Of a DNA stretch of 55,814 nt, positions 33,977 through 43,123 are shown one piece after another. Within the stretch, counting starts at the first letter, position 1. Each line of letters begins with the position of its first letter. The position numbers and the translations under genes are program-made. The notes below the pieces were generated by a model. The model ran no database searches. It was not told the DNA's origin and was given only the letters and a program-made list of their open reading frames with translations. Origin of the DNA: Pseudomonadota bacterium (lineage in GTDB: Bacteria; Pseudomonadota; Gammaproteobacteria; Xanthomonadales; Rhodanobacteraceae); contig JAFEDX010000222.1 in NCBI GenBank assembly GCA_018241365.1, positions 1-55,814 of the forward strand, in the 5' to 3' direction.

Positions 33977-35356
33977 ATGCGTGTCAAGGTTTTCGCATGG
34001 TTGACCATGTCTGCGATCGCAGCCGCTCTCGGTGGTTGCGCGACGTATCGCGCGTTGCCGCTCGACGACAGCCGCGGACCCCGGGACATCGCGGACATCA
34101 AGGTGCCGGCGGCGTCCATGCCGACGCCATCACTGCGCACCCATCCGTTCGATCCCTCCAACGGCCTCGATGCCACCGAGGTGGCGATGCTGGCCGTCGC
34201 CAACAATCCGCAATTGAAGATCCAGCGCGACCTGGCCGGCGTCACGCATGCGCAGGCCTACAGCGCGGGCCTGTTGCCCGATCCGCAGTTGAATTACGAA
34301 CACGACCGCCCGACCGGCAGCTACCCGGCCGGCACCACCTCGGCCTTCACGGCGAGCCTCGCGTTCGACCTTGGCAACCTGGTCACGCGCTCCGCGCGGG
34401 TGCAGTCGGCGCGGGCCGGTGCGCGCGAAGTCGACCTCAACCTGCTGTGGAGCGAATGGCAGACCATTGCGCAGGCACGCACGCTGTTCGATCGCGTGTT
34501 CTATCTGCGCAAGCTCGTCGCGCGCCTGCAGGACGAGCACGCAGCGCTGGCGCCGGTGCAAGGCGCGATCACGCGTGCGCTGCACGCCGGCGACCTCACC
34601 TACGAGACCGCCGGCGCGGGGCTGAACGCCGCGTCCGACGTCAACAACCAGTTGGGTGACGCCCGCCGCCAGCTCAACCTCGCCGAACACGACCTGCATG
34701 GTCTGCTTGGCCTCGATGCCGCGCTACCCTTGCATCTCGTCGGCGCTCCGTTCAGCGCCGATCCGGATCGACAAGAGGTGCAGCGCGCGCTCGACGACAT
34801 GCCCAGGCGTCGCCCCGACCTGCTCGCGCTGCAGGCGGGCTACCAATCGCAACAGGAGAAACTGCGCGCTGCGATCCTTGCGCAATTCCCCGCCATCACC
34901 GTCGGTTTCGTGAAGGCGCGCGACAACAGCAACATCTCCAGCACGGGATTTTCGATCGGACTGTCGCTGCCGCTGTTCAACGGCAACCGCGGCAACATCG
35001 CGATCGAACGTGCGACCCGGCAGCAACTGCATGATGAATACAGTGCGCGCCTGCTGGCCGACCGCAACGACGTCCAGCGGCTCGCCGCCGACCTTGCGAG
35101 CGAGCGCTCCCAGCGCACGGCGCTGGCGGTGCACGCCGCGCAACTCGCCGAGGCGCGTGCGGCCGCGCAGACCAGCTACGCAACGGGACGGCTGGACTGG
35201 CCGACCTACCTCGCGATTCGCGCCAATTCACTCGCCGCCGACACGGCCTTGTTGACACTTGACGCCAACATCCACGAAGCAGCGATCGCGCTGGATGCGC
35301 TGGTCGGCAACTGGCCTGATACCACGCAGGCCGAAAAAAACATCGTCCGGGACTGA
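33977..35356 (+). CDS. TolC-family outer membrane lipoprotein of an RND efflux system
   Basis: A 459-residue protein with a lipoprotein signal, MRVKVFAWLTMSAIAAALGGC (Cys at 21). It has the two TolC repeats, starting at DATEVAMLAVANNPQLKIQRDLAGVTHAQAYSAGLLPDPQL and again at MPRRRPDLLALQAGYQSQQEKLRAAILAQFPAIT. It forms the outer membrane channel for the adaptor and pump encoded next. The ATG at 33977 follows an in-frame TTG three codons earlier. The group is closer to metal-efflux CzcC/CusC-like factors than to NodT, judging by the pump type downstream. The 137 bases upstream are shared with the divergent XRE operon promoter, so the two units may influence each other. Confidence 0.88.
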   Translation: MRVKVFAWLTMSAIAAALGGCATYRALPLDDSRGPRDIADIKVPAASMPTPSLRTHPFDPSNGLDATEVAMLAVANNPQLKIQRDLAGVTHAQAYSAGLLPDPQLNYEHDRPTGSYPAGTTSAFTASLAFDLGNLVTRSARVQSARAGAREVDLNLLWSEWQTIAQARTLFDRVFYLRKLVARLQDEHAALAPVQGAITRALHAGDLTYETAGAGLNAASDVNNQLGDARRQLNLAEHDLHGLLGLDAALPLHLVGAPFSADPDRQEVQRALDDMPRRRPDLLALQAGYQSQQEKLRAAILAQFPAITVGFVKARDNSNISSTGFSIGLSLPLFNGNRGNIAIERATRQQLHDEYSARLLADRNDVQRLAADLASERSQRTALAVHAAQLAEARAAAQTSYATGRLDWPTYLAIRANSLAADTALLTLDANIHEAAIALDALVGNWPDTTQAEKNIVRD

Positions 35357-35372
35357 ACGCGAACACGCGCAC

Positions 35373-36470
35373 ATGAAAAAAAAGATCATCTGGCGCGCCT
35401 GCGCGCACTCATGCCCGTTCGCACTCCTGGGCGGGCTGATGCTGGTCCTGGGCGCCTGTTCTCCGAGCCAGCCCGCGGCCACCCAACCGGCCACCGAGGT
35501 CGCCACGGCAATGCCCTCACGGCAGACTTTCCACGCCCACGTCACCGCGTTCGGACAACTGGCCGCCGACAGCCGCAACGCGCTGTCATTGAGCTTGCCG
35601 CAGGCCGGCGAAGTCACCGCGACCGAAGTCATCGCCGGCCGGCGGGTGCAGCGCGGCGCGGTGCTGCTGCAACTCGCCACCGACCCCGCCAGCCGCAGCG
35701 CCTACCTGCAGGCGCAAAGTGCGTTGCGCGTCGCCCGGGACGACCTCGCCCGCAGCGAACGCCTGCACGCGGAAAAACTGGTGACTAACACGCAACTGGA
35801 CGCCGCGCGCAAGGCGCTGGCCGACGCGCAGGCGGCCTTCGATGCGCAGGTCCAGCTGGGCTACGGCCAGCCAACCGTCACCTTGAAGGCGCCCGCCGAC
35901 GGCGTGGTCACCGCGTTCGACGTGCAGCGCGGGCAGCGTGTCGCCGCAGGCACCCCCTTGATCCAGTTCACGCCGGCGTCCGCGCTGGCCGCGCAACTCG
36001 GCGTCGAACCCGGCGCCGCCGCAGACATCCGCACCGGCATGCCGGTGACGATCGTGCCGGTGTACGCCGCGCACGGCAGCGAGGCCCTGCACGCCACCGT
36101 TGCCATGGTCGGCGACGCGGTGAATCCGCAAACCCATCTGGTCGATCTGGTCGCGACGCTCGACCAGCCTGCGCAACTCGCCGCGGGCACCGCGCTGTCC
36201 GCACGCATTGACACGTCCAGCTTCACCGCCTGGTCGATTCCGCGCGACGCGCTGCAAAACGACAGCCAGGGCGATTTCATCTACCAGATCGAGCAGGGCA
36301 AGGCCAGGCGCGTGGACGTGAAGGTCCCCGCGCCTGACGGCAGCCCGATCGGCGTCGAGGGCGCACTCGACCCGCACGCGCCGGTGATCACGCTGGGCAG
36401 TTACGAGATCGCGGACGGCGATGCGGTGCGCGCGACGCCGGCGGCCAGGCGCGGAACTGCCGCGCAATGA
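35373..36470 (+). CDS. RND efflux periplasmic adaptor lipoprotein
   Basis: This 365-residue adaptor has a signal with the lipobox LGAC (Cys at about 27). The lipoyl halves are LSLPQAGEVTATEVIAGRRVQRGAVLLQLATDP and VTLKAPADGVVTAFDVQRGQRVAAGTPLIQF, flanking a short coiled-coil hairpin (SAYLQAQSALRVARDDLARSERLHAEKLVTNTQLDAARKALADAQAAF). The beta-barrel and membrane-proximal domains follow. It links the pump to the outer membrane channel. The start is the ATG at 35373, 16 bases after the preceding stop; a longer frame lies inside the TolC gene. The stop overlaps the pump start. There are no His/Met-rich metal-binding stretches, which argues against a copper/silver system. Confidence 0.9.
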   Translation: MKKKIIWRACAHSCPFALLGGLMLVLGACSPSQPAATQPATEVATAMPSRQTFHAHVTAFGQLAADSRNALSLSLPQAGEVTATEVIAGRRVQRGAVLLQLATDPASRSAYLQAQSALRVARDDLARSERLHAEKLVTNTQLDAARKALADAQAAFDAQVQLGYGQPTVTLKAPADGVVTAFDVQRGQRVAAGTPLIQFTPASALAAQLGVEPGAAADIRTGMPVTIVPVYAAHGSEALHATVAMVGDAVNPQTHLVDLVATLDQPAQLAAGTALSARIDTSSFTAWSIPRDALQNDSQGDFIYQIEQGKARRVDVKVPAPDGSPIGVEGALDPHAPVITLGSYEIADGDAVRATPAARRGTAAQ

Positions 36471-39400
36471 ACATCGTCGGGTGGTTCGAGGCGCACCGCC
36501 GCTCGCTGCTGTTCCTGGTCGTGATCCTGGCGCTGGGCGGGCTGGCGTCGGTGTTCAACCTGCCGGTGGCGCTGTTCCCCGACGTGTCGTTCCCGCGCGT
36601 GCGCGTGTCGATCGACGCGGGCGACCGCCCCGCCCCCCAGATGGCGGTCGCGGTCACGCGTCCTGTCGCCGAGGCCATCCGACAGGTGCGCGGGGTGCGC
36701 AACGTGCGTTCCACCACCAGCCGCGGCAGCGCCGAGATCAACGTCGATTTCGACTGGGGTGCGGACATGAGCCGCGCCTTCCTGGAAGTGAACGCCGCCA
36801 TGAGCCAGGTGTTGCCGGACCTGCCCGCCGGCACGCGCATCCAGGCGATACGCATGGATCCGACCGTCGATGAGCCGGTGATCGCTTACAGCCTGCGCTC
36901 GAAGACGCTGACACCCACGCAGTTGTACGACATCGCCCAGTACCAGCTGCGGCCCCTGCTGTCGGGCGTAACGGGCGTCGCGAACGTGGACGTGCAGGGC
37001 CGCGGAATCGGCGAACTGCACGTCGAGGTCGATCCCGCCAAGCTGCGCGCACAGCAACTCAGCATGGCCGACGTGGTGCAAGCCGTGTCGAATGCCGCCG
37101 ACATTTCCGCGCTGGGGCGGATGGCCGATCATTACAAACTGTTCCTGGTGCTGGCCAACAACCAGCCGGCCAGCATCAAGGCCCTCGAAGACGTGGTGGT
37201 GCGCGCCGGGCCGCGCGGCGTGGTGCGGGTCGGCGACATCGCAACCGTCAAGCGCGGGGTCAAGCCGGAATGGGTGATGACCGGCGCCGACGGACAGCCC
37301 GCCATCCTGGTGCAGGTCTTCCAGCAACCCGCGGCCAACAGCATCGCCATGGTGGACGCGGTGAAGGCCAGGCTCGCGGACTATGTCCCGCAGATGCCCA
37401 AGGGCGTGAAGATCGCCGCATGGTACGACCAGACCCAGCTGGTCAGGGAATCCGCGGGCAGCGTGCGCGATGCGATCCTGATCGGCATCGTGCTCGCCGG
37501 CCTCGTGTTGTTCGTGTTCCTGCGCAACACGCGCGTGATCCTGATCGCGCTGCTGGTGGTGCCGGCGACGCTCGCGATCACGGTGTTGCTGCTCAAGATC
37601 CTGCACATGAGCTTCAACATGATGACGCTGGGCGGCATGGCCGCCGCGGTCGGCCTGCTGATCGACGACGTGGTGGTGATGACCGAGCACATCATGCGCC
37701 GCGTGACCGGCACCGGCGGCAACGTGCGCCATCGCATCGCCTCGGCGGCGCGTGAATTCACCCGGCCGCAGACCGGCTCGTCGCTGGCGACCATCGTGAT
37801 CTTCCTGCCGCTGGCGTTCCTGACCGGCGTCACCGGCGCGTTCTTCAAGGCGCTGTCGCTGACGATGGCGAGCGCGCTGATCATTTCCTACCTGCTTACC
37901 CTGATCGTGGTGCCACTCCTGGCGCAGTGGCTGATCGGCGAAAAACACGCGGCGCAACGCCCGACCACCCGCCTGTGGCAACGCCTCATGCGTCTCTACG
38001 AAAGCGTGCTGCTGCGCGTGCTGGAATGGCCGTCGCTGCTGCTGCTCGGCCTGATCCCGCTGCTGTTGCTCGGCTTTTTCGCCTACAGGTCGGTGGGCTC
38101 GGGCTTCATGCCGAAGATGGACGAAGGCGGCTTCACGCTCGACTACCGCTCGGACCCCGGCACCTCGCTGGCCGAAACCAACCGGCTGCTGCAAAAGGTC
38201 GACGTGATCCTTGCCGCCGATCCCTGGGTCGATACCTGGTCGCGCCGCACCGGCCTGCAACTGGGCGGCGGCCTCACCGAAGCCAACACCGGCGACTTGT
38301 TCGTGCGCCTGAAGAACGGGTCACGGCCATCGACCGAGGTGGTGATGGAACACATCCGCGAGCAGGTCGCGGCGCAGGTGCCGGGACTCGACGTGGACGT
38401 GTCGCAACTGCTGGAAGACATGATCGGCGACCTCACCGCGGTACCACAGCCGATCGCGGTGAAACTGTTCTCCGACAACGTCGACGAACTCGACGCGACT
38501 GCAAAAAAAGTCGCCGCTCAGCTCGGCGGAATCCATGGCGTGGTGAGCGTCCGCGATGGCATCAATCCGGCCGGCGATGCGCTCGAGGTGGTGGTCGATC
38601 CGGCCCGGGCCGCGCTGCTCGGACTCGATCCGAAAAACGTGGCCAGCCAGGTCGCCGCCGCGATGGCCGGGACCATCGCCGCCGAATTGCCGGAGGGGCC
38701 AAAGATGGTCGGCGTGCGCGTATGGATCCCTCCGGATGATCGCGCGCGGATCGAACAACTCGACGCCCTGCCCATCAGCGACAGCCGTGGCCAGGTGTTC
38801 CCGCTGTCGCGCGTCGCGAGCGTGACCGTGCAGCACGGCCAACCGGAGATCGACCTCGAAAACCTGAAGCGCATGCTCACGGTCACGGCGCGCATTGAAG
38901 GGCGCGACCTCGGCTCCACCATGCACGACGTGAAACAGGCACTGGCCCGGCATGGCGAATTGCCGCCCGGCATGTATTACGAACTGGGCGGCCTGTACCA
39001 GCAGCAGCAGATCGCGTTCCGCGGCCTCACCATCGTGATGCTGACCGCGATCGCGCTGGTGTTCACGCTGCTGCTGTTCCTGTACGAGAGCTTCCGCGCC
39101 GCGATCGTGGTGCTGGTGCAGCCCCTGCTGGCCATCTGCGGCGTGTTCATCGGCCTGTGGATCACCGGCACCGAGCTCGACATCTCCTCGATGATGGGCA
39201 TGACGATGATCGTCGGCATCGTCACCGAACTGTCGATCTTCTTCTTTTCGGAACTGGCCGAAATCCAGGACCAGGCCGGCGACGACAACCCGCTGTCCCT
39301 GCGCGAAGCCCTGCTGGCGGCCGGCCGCAACCGCAGCCGCGCGATCCTGATGTCCACCCTCGCGGCAATCCTGACGCTCGCGCCGCTGGCACTGGCGATC

Positions 39401-39526
39401 GGGCGCGGTGCGCAGATGCAGCAACCGCTGGCGATCGCGATCATCGCGGGCATGCTGACCGCGGTGCCGCTGGTGCTGGTGGTGATGCCGGCGCTGTACG
39501 CGCTGGCGATGCGCGGGCGCGCGTAG
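36467..39526 (+). CDS. RND efflux pump, inner membrane permease (AcrB/CzcA superfamily)
   Basis: A 1019-residue pump with the 12-helix RND fold and internal repeat. The N-terminal MNIVGWFEAHRRSLLFLVVILALGGLASVFNLPVALFPDVSFPRVRVSIDAG is a standard opening. Helix four contains GGMAAAVGLLIDDVVVMTEHIMRR with the paired Asp of the proton relay. The second half has MMGMTMIVGIVTELSIFFFSELAE, where the equivalent polar residues are replaced. It exchanges protons for substrate from the periplasm or membrane. It is nearer to the less-studied NolG/CzcA-like pumps than to AcrB. The substrate is unknown. The start overlaps the adaptor stop by 4 bases. A possible OmpR-type site upstream of the operon suggests control by an envelope-stress two-component system. 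Confidence 0.92.
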   Translation: MNIVGWFEAHRRSLLFLVVILALGGLASVFNLPVALFPDVSFPRVRVSIDAGDRPAPQMAVAVTRPVAEAIRQVRGVRNVRSTTSRGSAEINVDFDWGADMSRAFLEVNAAMSQVLPDLPAGTRIQAIRMDPTVDEPVIAYSLRSKTLTPTQLYDIAQYQLRPLLSGVTGVANVDVQGRGIGELHVEVDPAKLRAQQLSMADVVQAVSNAADISALGRMADHYKLFLVLANNQPASIKALEDVVVRAGPRGVVRVGDIATVKRGVKPEWVMTGADGQPAILVQVFQQPAANSIAMVDAVKARLADYVPQMPKGVKIAAWYDQTQLVRESAGSVRDAILIGIVLAGLVLFVFLRNTRVILIALLVVPATLAITVLLLKILHMSFNMMTLGGMAAAVGLLIDDVVVMTEHIMRRVTGTGGNVRHRIASAAREFTRPQTGSSLATIVIFLPLAFLTGVTGAFFKALSLTMASALIISYLLTLIVVPLLAQWLIGEKHAAQRPTTRLWQRLMRLYESVLLRVLEWPSLLLLGLIPLLLLGFFAYRSVGSGFMPKMDEGGFTLDYRSDPGTSLAETNRLLQKVDVILAADPWVDTWSRRTGLQLGGGLTEANTGDLFVRLKNGSRPSTEVVMEHIREQVAAQVPGLDVDVSQLLEDMIGDLTAVPQPIAVKLFSDNVDELDATAKKVAAQLGGIHGVVSVRDGINPAGDALEVVVDPARAALLGLDPKNVASQVAAAMAGTIAAELPEGPKMVGVRVWIPPDDRARIEQLDALPISDSRGQVFPLSRVASVTVQHGQPEIDLENLKRMLTVTARIEGRDLGSTMHDVKQALARHGELPPGMYYELGGLYQQQQIAFRGLTIVMLTAIALVFTLLLFLYESFRAAIVVLVQPLLAICGVFIGLWITGTELDISSMMGMTMIVGIVTELSIFFFSELAEIQDQAGDDNPLSLREALLAAGRNRSRAILMSTLAAILTLAPLALAIGRGAQMQQPLAIAIIAGMLTAVPLVLVVMPALYALAMRGRA

Positions 39527-40302
39527 GCGCGGGTGCCTCACGCCTGTTTCAGACGCTTCAGCCGTCGACGCTCTCGGCGCGCACATTTGAAAAACCCGGT
39601 TCCGCTCGCTCTCGCGAGCGGGCGACTTTTGTTTCGGCACGCAATCCCTGATTGCGCCGAGCATGACGGTTTCAGCGACATCGTGTCGCTGAAACTTCCC
39701 TTGGTGCTCGCCGATCGCGCACCGGCGCGAACTCGCACTTCCGTGTGCTCGAACACACGCGCCTTTCCCACGCGATCGGCTGCGCGCTGCGGCGTCATGT
39801 AACGGCGCGGTTTGCGCTTCGATGGCGGCCATCCATGGCCTCGTTCGAAGCGGGAGCGGACCACCTGCTTCGTTCCATCACGCGCGCAGGATGCGCGCAA
39901 TGGGTCCCTTGTGCTGCGGCGAGGCCCGGACGATCAGGCCCGCAGGGTGGGCGCGATGGATCGCGCCCATTTGCCGCCGCGCCACGGATGGCGCGTCGGC
40001 AAACCCGGACGGGCCGAACGCATCTTTCGTCCACGGATGGACGAAAGACGCAGCACCGGGTTGCCTTCTCTCTGGTGACTTTCTCTTGGCCACGCAAGAG
40101 AAAGTCACACGCGCGCACGGGAGGCGCGCGGAAAAGGACAGGGACGTCGAACCAGTGGCACCGTCGCATCATGCGCTCGCGCAAGTCGAACGCCAACGTC
40201 ATCTTGAGCGCTGGCGAGGCGGTGAACCGGCGTGGCACCAAGCAGTGTCCCCTCGTTGCTGCGCAACGATCCCCTTCGTTCCGAAGGGGATGACAAGCAA
40301 CG
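39527..40302. repeat. hairpin-rich intergenic mosaic between convergent genes
   Basis: No gene is credible here. Ten perfect inverted repeats lie at 39602-39621 (7-bp arms), 39640-39656 (7), 39669-39695 (12), 39742-39759 (6), 39949-39968 (8), 39978-39995 (7), 40023-40048 (11), 40075-40108 (14), 40254-40268 (6) and 40271-40289 (7). Three consecutive ones have a TGGA or CGGA loop. The 14-bp one (GTGACTTTCTCTTG arms) resembles a repeat common in Xanthomonadales and Burkholderiales intergenic DNA. Bases 40166-40210 are a diverged copy of 40329-40373, inside the kinase gene. Confidence 0.75.
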
Positions 40303-41676
40303 TCAATCGCGCCAGCGCAGCGTCGCGTGCAGCATGCCCTCGCGCAACTCGAACGCCAGCGTCATCCCGAGCGAGCGCGCCGCGGCACCGGCCAGCGCGA
40401 GGCCGAGCCCGGCGTGCCCGGAACCCGATTCGCCCTTGCGCCAGAAGCGCTGGCCGAAATTGGCGAGATCGCTCTCGTGCAACGCGGGCGCCGCGTTGCC
40501 GATACTCACGGCATCATGTGCGCAGCGCAGTTCGACTGCAGTGCCTGCCGGCGCATAGGCCACGGCATTGCCGAGCAGGTTGTCGAGCACGATTTCCAGC
40601 AACACGGGATCGGCCGCAACGGCCACGTCGATCGCGTGTTCCGGTGCCGCGTCGATACGCACGCCGCGCGCCTGCGCCGCATCCTGGTGGCGCGCGCGCA
40701 CCCGCGCGATCAGCGGTGCCAGCGGCACGCTTTCCGTACGGGACTGTTCCAACCCCGACTGGATGCGGGTCAGTTGCAGCAGCGCGGTGACGGTGGCTTC
40801 GAGTTCCGCGCCGATGCTGCCCACTTCGCCGAGCACCGTGCGCAGGTCGTCGCCGCTCGGATAACGCGATTCGACATCCACCAGCGCACGCAGTTCCGCC
40901 AGCCGTGTGCGGAATTCATGCGCGAGGCCCGAGGCAAACTGGCGCTCGCGCGCGAGCCCGGCATCCATGCGCGCCAGCACCTCGTTGAAGCGCGTGACCA
41001 GCGGCACCAGTTCGGTGGTGTTGCTGGCCGGCAGGCGGCCACCGGGCGCATCGGGACCAATGCCTGCCATCGCATGGCCCAGTTCCGACAGCGGCCGCAA
41101 ACCCTTGCCCACCACCCAGGGCGTGACCAGCAGTACCAACAGGCAGGCCCCCAGCAGGCTGACCAGCAGGATGGCGTCAAGGCTGTGCAAAAGCCTCACG
41201 AGCGGTCCACGGTCCACGGCGTAGTGAAGCGTGCAGGGCGCATCTGCCACCGATGCGCCCCGCCGGGCCGGCTGTTCCATCTGCACGCGGAGCGACACCA
41301 CCCGCAACGAATAGCCGACCAGGGTTGCATGGGAAAACGTCGGTGAATCTGCAACCGGCCCTTCGGGTGGCACATCCGCGGTACGTGCCAGCACCCGTTG
41401 TCCACACCGCAACACGTACCAGCTGCGCCCGGTGGTGCCAGGGAACACGCCCACTGCGGGGATCAGTTCAGGGCCCTCGCGTTCGTACTCAGTCTCGACG
41501 GCGGCCGCCAATGATTGCGCACGCGCCAGCACCGAGATGTCGAAACGCTGCCTGATGTCCTTGTCCGCCCGCAGATCCACGATTCTCGCAGCCCCGCCCA
41601 AAGCCACCAGCACCACCGCCGCCAGCAACCAGGTCAAGCGCGCGCGCAGCGAGAATGTGCCCGAACGCGTCATCAT
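40303..41676 (-). CDS. sensor histidine kinase, QseC/PmrB-like
   Basis: A 457-residue kinase with two transmembrane helices (about 13-31 and 164-188) enclosing a periplasmic sensor of about 130 residues. A HAMP region follows (189-240), then the H-box with His253 in LAHEFRTRLAELR, the N-box in LLEIVLDNLLGNAVAYAP, and the G-box GHAGLGLALA. The usual Pro of the H-box (HExRTPL) is replaced by Arg258. The catalytic domain is rather short and lacks a clear DxGxG G1 box (the sequence goes through VSIGNAAPALHESDL), so ATP binding may be diverged. The start overlaps the response regulator stop (ATGA). It probably phosphorylates the regulator encoded just upstream. Confidence 0.87.
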   Translation of the reverse strand: MMTRSGTFSLRARLTWLLAAVVLVALGGAARIVDLRADKDIRQRFDISVLARAQSLAAAVETEYEREGPELIPAVGVFPGTTGRSWYVLRCGQRVLARTADVPPEGPVADSPTFSHATLVGYSLRVVSLRVQMEQPARRGASVADAPCTLHYAVDRGPLVRLLHSLDAILLVSLLGACLLVLLVTPWVVGKGLRPLSELGHAMAGIGPDAPGGRLPASNTTELVPLVTRFNEVLARMDAGLARERQFASGLAHEFRTRLAELRALVDVESRYPSGDDLRTVLGEVGSIGAELEATVTALLQLTRIQSGLEQSRTESVPLAPLIARVRARHQDAAQARGVRIDAAPEHAIDVAVAADPVLLEIVLDNLLGNAVAYAPAGTAVELRCAHDAVSIGNAAPALHESDLANFGQRFWRKGESGSGHAGLGLALAGAAARSLGMTLAFELREGMLHATLRWRD

Positions 41677-42338
41677 GGGATCAGGTAGCCCGCACCGCGC
41701 CGGTTCTCGATCAGGTTGGCACAACCCGTGTCGGCAAGCTTGCGGCGCAGGCCGAACACCACCACTTCGATGCTGCGGTCGGAGGCTTCGCTGTCGCTGC
41801 CGGCGATGCGTTCCAGGATTTCCGCACGCGTGAACACCCTGCCACGGTGGCGCAGCAGCAATTCCAGCAACGCGAATTCGCGCGGCGTCAGTTGCAAAGC
41901 CGTGCCGTTCGCGGTGGTCTGGTGCGCCTGCGGATCAAGCCGCACACCCGCGTGTTCGAGCACATCCGCCCGCGTTTCGGCGGGCCGGCGCGCCAAAGCG
42001 TGCAGGCGTGCCAGCAGTTCCTCGAACGCGAATGGCTTCACCAGGTAATCGTCGGCACCCGCGTTCAGGGCTTCGACGCGATCACCCACCTGGTCACGTG
42101 CCGACAGCACCAGTACGCGCGGACGCGCGCCGCCCGCAGGCAGCGCGCGCAACACGCCGAAACCATCCAGCCGCGGCAGGCCAAGGTCGAGCACGACGAA
42201 GTCGTAGTCGTAAGCCGCGAGGAAACCGTTGGCTTCCACACCGTCAGCGGCGGCATCTACGGTAAACCCGGCGCCGCGCAGGCCGCGCGCCAAAGTACCG
42301 CGCAGGCGTTCCGAGTCCTCGACCAGAAGAAGTTTCAC
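41673..42338 (-). CDS. OmpR-family response regulator, QseB/PmrA-like
   Basis: A 221-residue regulator with the acidic pair Glu7/Asp8, phospho-acceptor Asp51 (VVLDLGLPRLDG), Thr/Ser switch in VLSARDQ and Lys101 in LVKPF. A winged-helix DNA-binding domain follows with LTPREFALLELLLRHRGRVFTRAEILERI and RSIEVVVFGLRRKLADTG. The C-terminus IENRRGAGYLIP is typical of QseB/PmrA/TctD regulators. Members of this group bind 6-bp direct repeats spaced by 5 bases. CTAAGC repeats with exactly this spacing lie 107 bases upstream of its start and at two other promoters in the window. It is therefore the prime candidate for their regulator, but this is inference. Confidence 0.93.
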   Translation of the reverse strand: MKLLLVEDSERLRGTLARGLRGAGFTVDAAADGVEANGFLAAYDYDFVVLDLGLPRLDGFGVLRALPAGGARPRVLVLSARDQVGDRVEALNAGADDYLVKPFAFEELLARLHALARRPAETRADVLEHAGVRLDPQAHQTTANGTALQLTPREFALLELLLRHRGRVFTRAEILERIAGSDSEASDRSIEVVVFGLRRKLADTGCANLIENRRGAGYLIP

Positions 42339-42444
42339 CGCCGCCTCCCTGCAGGAAAGCCGGGTACGCCCGGATCAAGCCGTTGCATGCATGCTGCTCC
42401 CATGGTGCTTTGTGCAAACTAGCAGCATGTCATTCCGGCCTCCA

Positions 42445-42483
42445 CTAAGCGTGCGCTAAGCGGATGCAAAGCAGGTGCGAAGC
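42445..42483 (+). promoter_or_regulatory. four direct repeats with 11-bp period upstream of the PepSY gene
   Basis: CTAAGC (42445), CTAAGC (42456), CAAAGC (42467) and CGAAGC (42478) are each exactly 11 bases apart. This suits two side-by-side dimers of an OmpR-family regulator. The site lies between the divergent response regulator and PepSY genes, so it may act on both. Confidence 0.6.
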
Positions 42484-42528
42484 TTCGTGCCGGATCATGG
42501 CACCTCCGCTACGCAAGGAGGTTGCAGC

Positions 42529-43074
42529 ATGCAGCGCATCCCGGTCCGGTTGGTCGTCCTGTCACTCGCGTTGTGCATTACCTCAACGGCTTTCGCCGGC
42601 CACATCGAGGCCGGTGACCGACTGGAAATGGCCGCAGTCCTGAAAGCCCCGATCACCCCGACTCGAGCCGTGCAGATCGCCGAGGGTGGCGGCGGCCGCG
42701 CCTACGGCTACGGGATGGAAGCAACCCGCAACGGCGGGCATTGGTACGAAGTCGATGTAGTGCGCGGCAACGACAAGCTCGAACTGCGTATCGACGATGC
42801 CTCCGGCAAGTTGCTGGGCAGCAGCGCGGCACGTGGCGAAGACGCGCAGGGCGCGCAGGCACTCGTCGGCAGCAAGCTCGTGTTTGGCGAGGCGATCGCC
42901 GCGGCCGAACGTGCCGGCGGCGGACCCGCGCTGGAAGCCAGCGCCGCGGGACACGGTGCGAACGCGCGCGTGGACGTGGACGTGATCCAGGACCAAGGCA
43001 AGCGTATCGCGCATTATCGCGTGTCGTTGCAAGACGGCCTGCTGCATGCGGTCATGACCGGCACCGATTCCTGA
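42529..43074 (+). CDS. periplasmic PepSY-domain protein
   Basis: A 181-residue protein from the ATG at 42529, with AAGGAGG 8 bases upstream. The signal peptide is about 23 residues, ending TSTAFAGH. Residues about 35-95 form a PepSY-like unit (ITPTRAVQIAEGGGGRAYGYGMEATRNGGHWYEVDVVRGNDKLELRIDDASGKLLGS), and a second, weaker copy follows after an Ala-rich stretch (KLVFGEAIAAAERAGGGPAL...VDVDVIQDQGKRIAHYRVSL). PepSY proteins are often encoded beside two-component systems of the QseBC/PmrAB type and may inhibit proteases or modulate the sensor. Here it is divergent from the response regulator with the CTAAGC array between them. That placement supports a role as a target or accessory of the system. 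Confidence 0.85.
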   Translation: MQRIPVRLVVLSLALCITSTAFAGHIEAGDRLEMAAVLKAPITPTRAVQIAEGGGGRAYGYGMEATRNGGHWYEVDVVRGNDKLELRIDDASGKLLGSSAARGEDAQGAQALVGSKLVFGEAIAAAERAGGGPALEASAAGHGANARVDVDVIQDQGKRIAHYRVSLQDGLLHAVMTGTDS

Positions 43075-43123
43075 CCTGGACGATGCTGGCACCGGCCACC
43101 TGCGTGGCCCGCCGCACAGGCAT

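Noticed and set aside
39745-40790. Open frames of 182 and 322 codons in the hairpin array
   Set aside because: They run through inverted repeats and into the antisense of the kinase gene and have no start signal or domain.
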